DNA of 20,075 nt from Candidatus Agathobaculum merdigallinarum (lineage in GTDB: Bacteria; Bacillota; Clostridia; Oscillospirales; Butyricicoccaceae). Below, in pieces: positions 15,586 to 20,075 of the stretch (its first letter is position 1; each line of letters begins with the position of its first letter). Below the pieces are notes generated by a model, which was not told the DNA's origin, did no database searches, and worked only from the letters and a program-made list of their open reading frames with translations. The DNA lies in the NCBI GenBank assembly GCA_019115425.1, contig DXDO01000055.1:1-20075 (forward strand). The letters are read 5' to 3'. A program made the position numbers and the translations under genes.

Positions 15586-16821
15586 ATGAAGCGATTTGTT
15601 TATGCGGACAATGCGGCGACCACGCCCCTGTCCGAAACGGCGTTTGAGGCAATGAAGCCGTGGCTGACCGAGTTTTACGGCAACCCGTCCTCGCTGTACC
15701 GCATCGGCCGCGAGGCCAAGATGGCGCTCAACGAGGCGCGCACCACGGTCGGCGAGTGCCTGAACGCGGCTATGCCGGTAAACGAGACCAACGACTACGC
15801 CCCGGGCGAGATCATCTTCACCGGCGGCGGCTCGCAGGCGGACAACCTCGCGATCCGCGGCTTTATGCACGGCCCGACGGCAAAGGGGCGTAAGCATCTC
15901 ATCACCTCCAAGATCGAGCATCACGCGGTGCTGTACACCTGCGAAGCGCTCGAAAAAGAGGGCTACCGCGTCACCTATCTGGACGTGGATAAGAAAGGCC
16001 GTGTCGATCTCGAGCAGTTAAAGCGCGAGCTTTCCGAGGATACCGCGCTCGTCACCATCATGGCGGCGAACAACGAGATCGGCACCATCCAGCCGATCAA
16101 GGAGATCGCCGAGCTGGCGCACGCGGTCGGCGCGAAGTTCCACACGGACGCGGTGCAGGCGGTCGGCCATATGCCGATCGACGTGCAGGAGATGGGCATC
16201 GACATGCTGTCCCTGTCCGCGCACAAGTTCCGCGGCCCGCGCGGCGTGGGCGCGCTGTATGTGAAAAAGGGCATCGCGCTCGAGCCGCTGGTATACGGCG
16301 GCGGACAGGAGCGCGGCCTGTGCTCGGGCACCGAGAACACCGCGGGCTGCATCGGTCTGGCGGCGGCGATGAAGGAAGCCGTCGAGGGCATGGAAGAGAA
16401 GATGGGTTACGTCAAAAAGCTGACGGACAAGCTCGTCAAGGGCATCATGGACAACATCCCGTATACCCACTACACCGGCGATCCGGTGAACCGCCTGCCG
16501 GGCACGGCGTCGTTCGTGTTCGAGGCGATCGAGGGCGAGGGCCTGATCCTGCGCCTCGATCTTGCGGGTGTGTGCGGCTCGACCGGCTCGGCCTGCTCGA
16601 CCGGCTCGCTCGACCCGTCCCATGTGCTCATGGCGATCGGCCTGCCGCACGAGATCGCGCACGGCTCGCTGCGCCTGACCCTTGGCGAGCAGAACACCGA
16701 GGAGGACGTGGACTATATCATCGAGACCGTGACCGACGTGGTTTCTACCCTGCGCTCGATGAGCCCAGTCTGGGAGAACGGCAAGCCCAATTTGACCGCG
16801 GCAAGCGACTTGCACAGCTGA
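15586..16821 (+). CDS. nifS: Cysteine desulfurase (NifS/IscS family)
   Basis: A 411-residue PLP enzyme that converts cysteine to alanine and passes the sulfur to the scaffold encoded downstream. Landmarks: YADNAATTPLSE (6-17), IEHHAVL (110-116), HTDAVQAVGH (186-195), the PLP lysine in SAHKFRGPRG (K214), GTENTAG (248-254) and the sulfur-carrying cysteine in GSACSTGSLDPSHVL (C337). The short active-site loop and the pairing with a NifU/IscU scaffold fit the clostridial NifS/IscS type. ATG 15586 is chosen over ATG 15562 because homology begins there and AAGGAAAGG lies about 10 nt upstream. It is followed after 233 nt of stacked hairpins by the scaffold gene on the same strand, with no promoter apparent between them. 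Confidence 0.96.
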   Translation: MKRFVYADNAATTPLSETAFEAMKPWLTEFYGNPSSLYRIGREAKMALNEARTTVGECLNAAMPVNETNDYAPGEIIFTGGGSQADNLAIRGFMHGPTAKGRKHLITSKIEHHAVLYTCEALEKEGYRVTYLDVDKKGRVDLEQLKRELSEDTALVTIMAANNEIGTIQPIKEIAELAHAVGAKFHTDAVQAVGHMPIDVQEMGIDMLSLSAHKFRGPRGVGALYVKKGIALEPLVYGGGQERGLCSGTENTAGCIGLAAAMKEAVEGMEEKMGYVKKLTDKLVKGIMDNIPYTHYTGDPVNRLPGTASFVFEAIEGEGLILRLDLAGVCGSTGSACSTGSLDPSHVLMAIGLPHEIAHGSLRLTLGEQNTEEDVDYIIETVTDVVSTLRSMSPVWENGKPNLTAASDLHS

Positions 16822-16824
16822 GTC

Positions 16825-17026
16825 TAAGGGGGACGCTGTCCCCCTTAACGCAGCCGCCGCAGCGGCTGCGATATAATTCCCCATCAAAGTCCAGCTTTGC
16901 CGGACTTTGATCCCACTGCCTTTGGACACGTGTCCAAAGCCGCCCTTACCGTGTAAGGGCGAGGGGGTTATCGGCTGCGGTTTCTATGGAACCGGAGCCG
17001 TATCTAAGGGGGACGGAGTCCCACTT
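16825..17026. repeat. Array of seven hairpins between desulfurase and scaffold genes
   Basis: In order: TAAGGGGGAC/GTCCCCCTTA (16825-16847), CGCAGCCGC/GCGGCTGCG (16849-16870), ATCAAAGTCC/GGACTTTGAT (16883-16911), CTTTGGACAC/GTGTCCAAAG with no loop (16920-16939), CGCCCTTAC/GTAAGGGCG (16941-16961), CGGCT-CGGTT/AACCG-AGCCG (16972-17000), and TAAGGGGGAC-GGA-GTCCCACTT (17002-17025). The first five stems are perfect. The first and last share the core TCTAAGGGGGACG. None has a real T-run, so they look like processing or stability elements or inserted repeats rather than a terminator. Confidence 0.8.
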
Positions 17027-17054
17027 GGAATTTTATAAAAAGGAGTTATTTATT

Positions 17055-17504
17055 ATGCAATACAGCGAAAAGGTACTTGACCACTTCACCCACCCGCGCA
17101 ACGTGGGCGAGATCGAGGACGCAAACGGCGTCGGCGAGGTCGGCAACGCCAAGTGCGGCGATATTATGAAGATCTATCTCAAGGTTTCGGACGACGGCGT
17201 GATCGAGGACGTCAAGTTCAAGACCTTCGGCTGCGGCGCGGCGATCGCGACCAGCTCGATGGCGACCGAGATGGTCAAGGGCAAGACGCTCGAAGAGGCG
17301 CTCAAGCTGACCAACAAGGCGGTTGCAGAGGCGCTGGACGGCCTGCCGCCGGTCAAGATGCACTGCTCGGTGCTCGCGGAGGAGGCGCTCCGCTCGGCGA
17401 TCGCGGATTACTACAAGCGCATGGGCAAGGACCCTACGGAGATACTCGGCTGTGACATGGACTGCGCGGCCTGCCATCATGAGCATGACGCGCACGCGCA
17501 GTAA
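17055..17504 (+). CDS. nifU: Fe-S cluster scaffold protein (NifU/IscU N-terminal family)
   Basis: A 149-residue scaffold on which sulfur from the upstream desulfurase and iron are assembled into clusters. The three ligand cysteines are C34 (NAKCGD, with D36), C60 (KTFGCGAA) and C104 (KMHCSVLAEEA). The start MQYSEKVLDHFTHPRNVG is diagnostic. After the core, the tail has three cysteines (C133, C137, C140) and HHEHDAHAQ, which could bind a metal; this extension is absent from E. coli IscU. ATG 17055 has AAGGAG 9 nt upstream, preferred over an upstream ATG at 16986 that lies in the hairpin array. A strong terminator follows. Confidence 0.96.
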   Translation: MQYSEKVLDHFTHPRNVGEIEDANGVGEVGNAKCGDIMKIYLKVSDDGVIEDVKFKTFGCGAAIATSSMATEMVKGKTLEEALKLTNKAVAEALDGLPPVKMHCSVLAEEALRSAIADYYKRMGKDPTEILGCDMDCAACHHEHDAHAQ

Positions 17505-17543
17505 AATGGGTGCGCATCAGGCATAAAATAACCGCATACAATG

Positions 17544-17570
17544 AGGGCAGATTGAAAAATCTGCCCTTTT
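17544..17570 (+). terminator. Terminator after the scaffold gene
   Basis: AGGGCAGATT (17544-17553), GAAA tetraloop, AATCTGCCCT (17558-17567) and TTT. The stem is a perfect 10 bp, 39 nt past the stop codon. The T-run is short, so some read-through into mfd is possible. Confidence 0.8.
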
Positions 17571-17598
17571 GGCGTGTTTGCACACGAGAAGGTGGACT

Positions 17599-20075
17599 AT
17601 GACAGAGATTACAAAAAGTATAACTTATTTGAAAGAATACAGACAGTTGAAAGAAGCCCTGCTTGCTGGAAAAGCTCCAGCGCTCGCCGTCGGTCTGTCC
17701 GCCATCCACAAAGCGCACCTCGCGGCGGCACTGGGGCTGGACACTGGTCGTCCGGTGCTCGTATTGACCGATGACGACAGCGCGGCGGCACGTTTCTCCG
17801 CCGACTTGCAGGGCTTTGCAGACATGCCGGTGCTGCAGCTGCCTGCGCGCGATCTGGTCATGGTGGACGTGGTCGGCGTGTCGCGCGGCTACGAGCAGCG
17901 GCGGCTCGCCGCGCTGGATGCGTTGCCGTCTGCGCGGTTTGCGGTGTCATCTGTGCAGGCCGCGGCGCAGCGCACACTGCCGCCTGCGGCGCTCCAGAGC
18001 GCGGTCGTGACCATTGCCGCAGGTGAGGAGGCGCCGCTGGATGAGCTGACACAGCAGCTCACCCGCGCGGGCTATGAGCGCTGCATCCAGGTCGAGGGCA
18101 TGGGGCAGTTTTCCGTGCGCGGCGGCATTCTGGACGTGTTCCCGCCGCAGGCCGAGCACCCCTACCGCGTCGAGTTCTGGGACGACGAGATAGACTCGAT
18201 TGCGACCTTTGACGTGGGCAGCCAGCGCCGCCTCGAGCAGGTGGACACGCTGCGCTGCCTGCCGTGCATGGAGACCCTGCCGCACCTCGCGGCCGGCGGC
18301 GTGAACGGGCTTGCCAAGGCAGTGCGCGGCACGCTTTCCACCCGCCGCAAAAAGCATGCGGAGCTGGCGGAAAACATTGAGCGCGACGCCGAGCGTCTGG
18401 AACAGACCGGCAGCCTGCCCGCGGCGGACAAGTACCTGCCGCTCGTCTATCCGGAAATGGCGACTGCCCTCGATCATCTGCCCGAGAATGCGATCGTGCT
18501 GATCGAGGACACGCCGCGCCTGCGTGACGCGCTGCGCGACTTTACCGCCCGCATCGGCGACGATGTGACCGCCCTGCTCGAGCGCGGCGAGATGCCGCCT
18601 GGGCTGGACGGCTATGCGCTGGATTTTGCCGGTCTGTGCCGCGTACCGCGCGCCATTCTGCGGCTGGACAGCTTTTTGAACAATGTCCCCGAGCTGGCGC
18701 CGCAGCATCTGGAAAACTTCATTGCCAACCAGATGAACGCCTACGGCGGCAATTTGGACATGGCCTCGGCCGACATCCGCAGCTATACCGAGCAGGGGCG
18801 CGCGGTGGCGGTCGTGTGCGGCAGCGAGCTGCGCTGCCGCAATATGCGCGACGCACTGACCGAGGCGGGGATCACCGCCGAGATCAGCGACCTGCTGCCC
18901 AAGGCAGGACATGTCTCCATTCTCGAAGGCACGCTGTCCGCGGGCTTTGAGTATCCCGACCTCGGGCTGGTCGTTATCACCGAGGGGCAGGTGCTCGCGC
19001 GGCGCAAAAAGGCCGCTCCCAAGAAGTCCAACCGCGACCGCGTCAAGTCGTTCACCGACCTGACCCCAGGTGACCTCGTGGTGCACGAGCACCACGGCAT
19101 CGGCCGCTTCGTGGGCATGGAGCGCATGACCGTGGACGGTGCGGAGCGCGATTTCATCAAGATCGCCTTCGCGGGCACGGATTTCCTGTATGTGCCCGCG
19201 ACCTCGCTCGACCTGATCTCCAAATACATCGGCGGCGGCGAGCCCGAGCGCGTGCGGCTGAACAAGCTGGGCGGTACGGACTGGTCGCGCTCCAAGGCGC
19301 GCGCCAAAGCGGCCGCCAAGGAGCTGGCAGAGGGCTTGATCAAGCTGTATGCCGAACGCGCCAAGGTCAAGGGCTTCGCCTTCCCCGCGGACGATGCGTG
19401 GCAGCGCGAGTTTGAGGACGCCTTCCCCTATGAGGAGACCGAGGACCAGCTGCGCTGTATCGCGGAGATCAAGATGGATATGGAGTCCGACCGCCCGATG
19501 GACCGCCTGCTGTGCGGCGACGTGGGCTTCGGCAAGACCGAGGTCGCGCTGCGCGCGGTGATGAAGTGCGTGCTCGCGGGCAAGCAGGCGGCCATCCTCG
19601 TGCCGACCACCGTGCTCGCGCGCCAGCACTATCTGACCGCCCTCCAGCGCTTCCAGGGGCATCCGGTGACCATCGAGCTGCTCACGCGCTACAAAACCGG
19701 CTCAGAACAGACCAAGCTGCTGCAAAAGCTGGAGGCAGGGTCGGTGGATATCGTCATCGGCACGCACAAGCTGTTTAACAAGAAGATCAAGTTCAAAGAC
19801 CTCGGGCTGCTCGTCGTGGACGAGGAACAGCGCTTCGGTTTATCCCACAAGGAGACGCTCAAGGAGCTTTCCAAGACCGTGGACGTGCTCACCCTGTCGG
19901 CAACGCCCATCCCGCGCACGCTCAACATGGCGCTGTCCGGCATTCGGGACATGTCCTCCATCGAGGAGCCGCCGCTCGACCGCCATCCGGTGCAGACCTT
20001 TGTGCTCGAGCAGAACGACGGCGTGCTGCTCGACGCGATCCGGCGCGAGCTGTCCCGCGGCGGGCAGGTGTACTA
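17599..20075 (+). CDS. mfd: Transcription-repair coupling factor Mfd (5' part, runs off the window)
   Basis: The first 825 codons of Mfd, a DNA translocase that removes stalled RNA polymerase from lesions and recruits UvrA. Family length is about 1150-1180, so the last third (motifs IV-VI and the UvrA-interaction domain) is beyond the window. Visible: the UvrB-homology N-terminus with GRGVSRGYEQRR-like text (VVGVSRGYEQRR) and QFSVRGGILDVFPP; the RNA-polymerase-interacting domain with LTPGDLVVHEHHGIGRFVGM; Walker A GDVGFGKT (640-647); Walker B DEEQ (741-744); and SATPIPRTLNMALSGIRDMS. ATG 17599 has GAGAAGGTGG directly upstream. No promoter is obvious in the 28 nt after the preceding terminator, so it may depend on read-through or a start inside the terminator region. 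Confidence 0.97.
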   Translation, partial: MTEITKSITYLKEYRQLKEALLAGKAPALAVGLSAIHKAHLAAALGLDTGRPVLVLTDDDSAAARFSADLQGFADMPVLQLPARDLVMVDVVGVSRGYEQRRLAALDALPSARFAVSSVQAAAQRTLPPAALQSAVVTIAAGEEAPLDELTQQLTRAGYERCIQVEGMGQFSVRGGILDVFPPQAEHPYRVEFWDDEIDSIATFDVGSQRRLEQVDTLRCLPCMETLPHLAAGGVNGLAKAVRGTLSTRRKKHAELAENIERDAERLEQTGSLPAADKYLPLVYPEMATALDHLPENAIVLIEDTPRLRDALRDFTARIGDDVTALLERGEMPPGLDGYALDFAGLCRVPRAILRLDSFLNNVPELAPQHLENFIANQMNAYGGNLDMASADIRSYTEQGRAVAVVCGSELRCRNMRDALTEAGITAEISDLLPKAGHVSILEGTLSAGFEYPDLGLVVITEGQVLARRKKAAPKKSNRDRVKSFTDLTPGDLVVHEHHGIGRFVGMERMTVDGAERDFIKIAFAGTDFLYVPATSLDLISKYIGGGEPERVRLNKLGGTDWSRSKARAKAAAKELAEGLIKLYAERAKVKGFAFPADDAWQREFEDAFPYEETEDQLRCIAEIKMDMESDRPMDRLLCGDVGFGKTEVALRAVMKCVLAGKQAAILVPTTVLARQHYLTALQRFQGHPVTIELLTRYKTGSEQTKLLQKLEAGSVDIVIGTHKLFNKKIKFKDLGLLVVDEEQRFGLSHKETLKELSKTVDVLTLSATPIPRTLNMALSGIRDMSSIEEPPLDRHPVQTFVLEQNDGVLLDAIRRELSRGGQVY

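Noticed and set aside
17947..19662. A 571-codon minus-strand frame opposite mfd
   Set aside because: The composition is typical of reverse-complement GC-rich coding DNA, and the plus strand is clearly Mfd with Walker motifs in frame.

Overview
The window looks like chromosome of a GC-rich Gram-positive anaerobe of the Clostridia (Bacillota), plausibly in the Oscillospirales. This rests on strong AGGAGG-type ribosome sites, TTG and GTG starts, a clostridial-style cysteine desulfurase/IscU pair, a clostridial patatin family, a ribonuclease R with a basic tail, and an IS66 TnpB relative. The genus is inference. Most of the window is ordinary housekeeping and transport; the unusual material lies mainly between genes.

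Layout: 1-660 holds a damaged IS66 TnpB remnant and a run of hairpins. On the minus strand follow an NCS2 uracil/xanthine permease (661-1947), a patatin-like protein interrupted by an in-frame TGA (2190-3032), a 675-bp repeat-filled gap, and ribonuclease R (3708-5963). Divergent from rnr is a coupled two-gene operon: a short-chain dehydrogenase and a TtcA-family PP-loop tRNA-modifying enzyme (6111-7660). A 340-bp hairpin-rich gap separates it from a convergent Zn/Cd/Pb-type P1B ATPase (8003-10456) that has a His-rich CxC-repeat N-terminus and a promoter/operator of ArsR/SmtB style. Then come an EamA transporter (10578-11486), a second copy of the repeat element, a small ribbon-helix-helix-like protein (11869-12075) divergent from a 93-residue hypothetical (12206-12487), and a minus-strand tRNA cluster Asn-Trp-Thr with a broken tRNA-Asn copy in its leader.

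The right part has an iron-containing alcohol dehydrogenase (13086-14264) with a promoter overlapping that of a divergent CmpB-family membrane protein (14400-15404). It continues with the Fe-S assembly pair nifS/iscS-like (15586-16821) and nifU/iscU-like (17055-17504), separated by seven consecutive hairpins, and the first 825 codons of mfd (17599 to the window end).

Functional links: desulfurase and scaffold build Fe-S clusters, and the TtcA-like enzyme with its CxxC motif is of a type that uses one. The metal ATPase keeps Zn/Cd/Pb low, which protects such clusters. The clearest candidate for something undescribed is the modular intergenic element present in three copies (3083-3220 inverted; 3416-3690 and 11545-11838 direct). 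Together with the 459-528 / 7823-7895 hairpin pair it shows compensatory base changes, which argues that RNA or DNA structure is maintained. No CRISPR array, prophage or defence system is recognisable.
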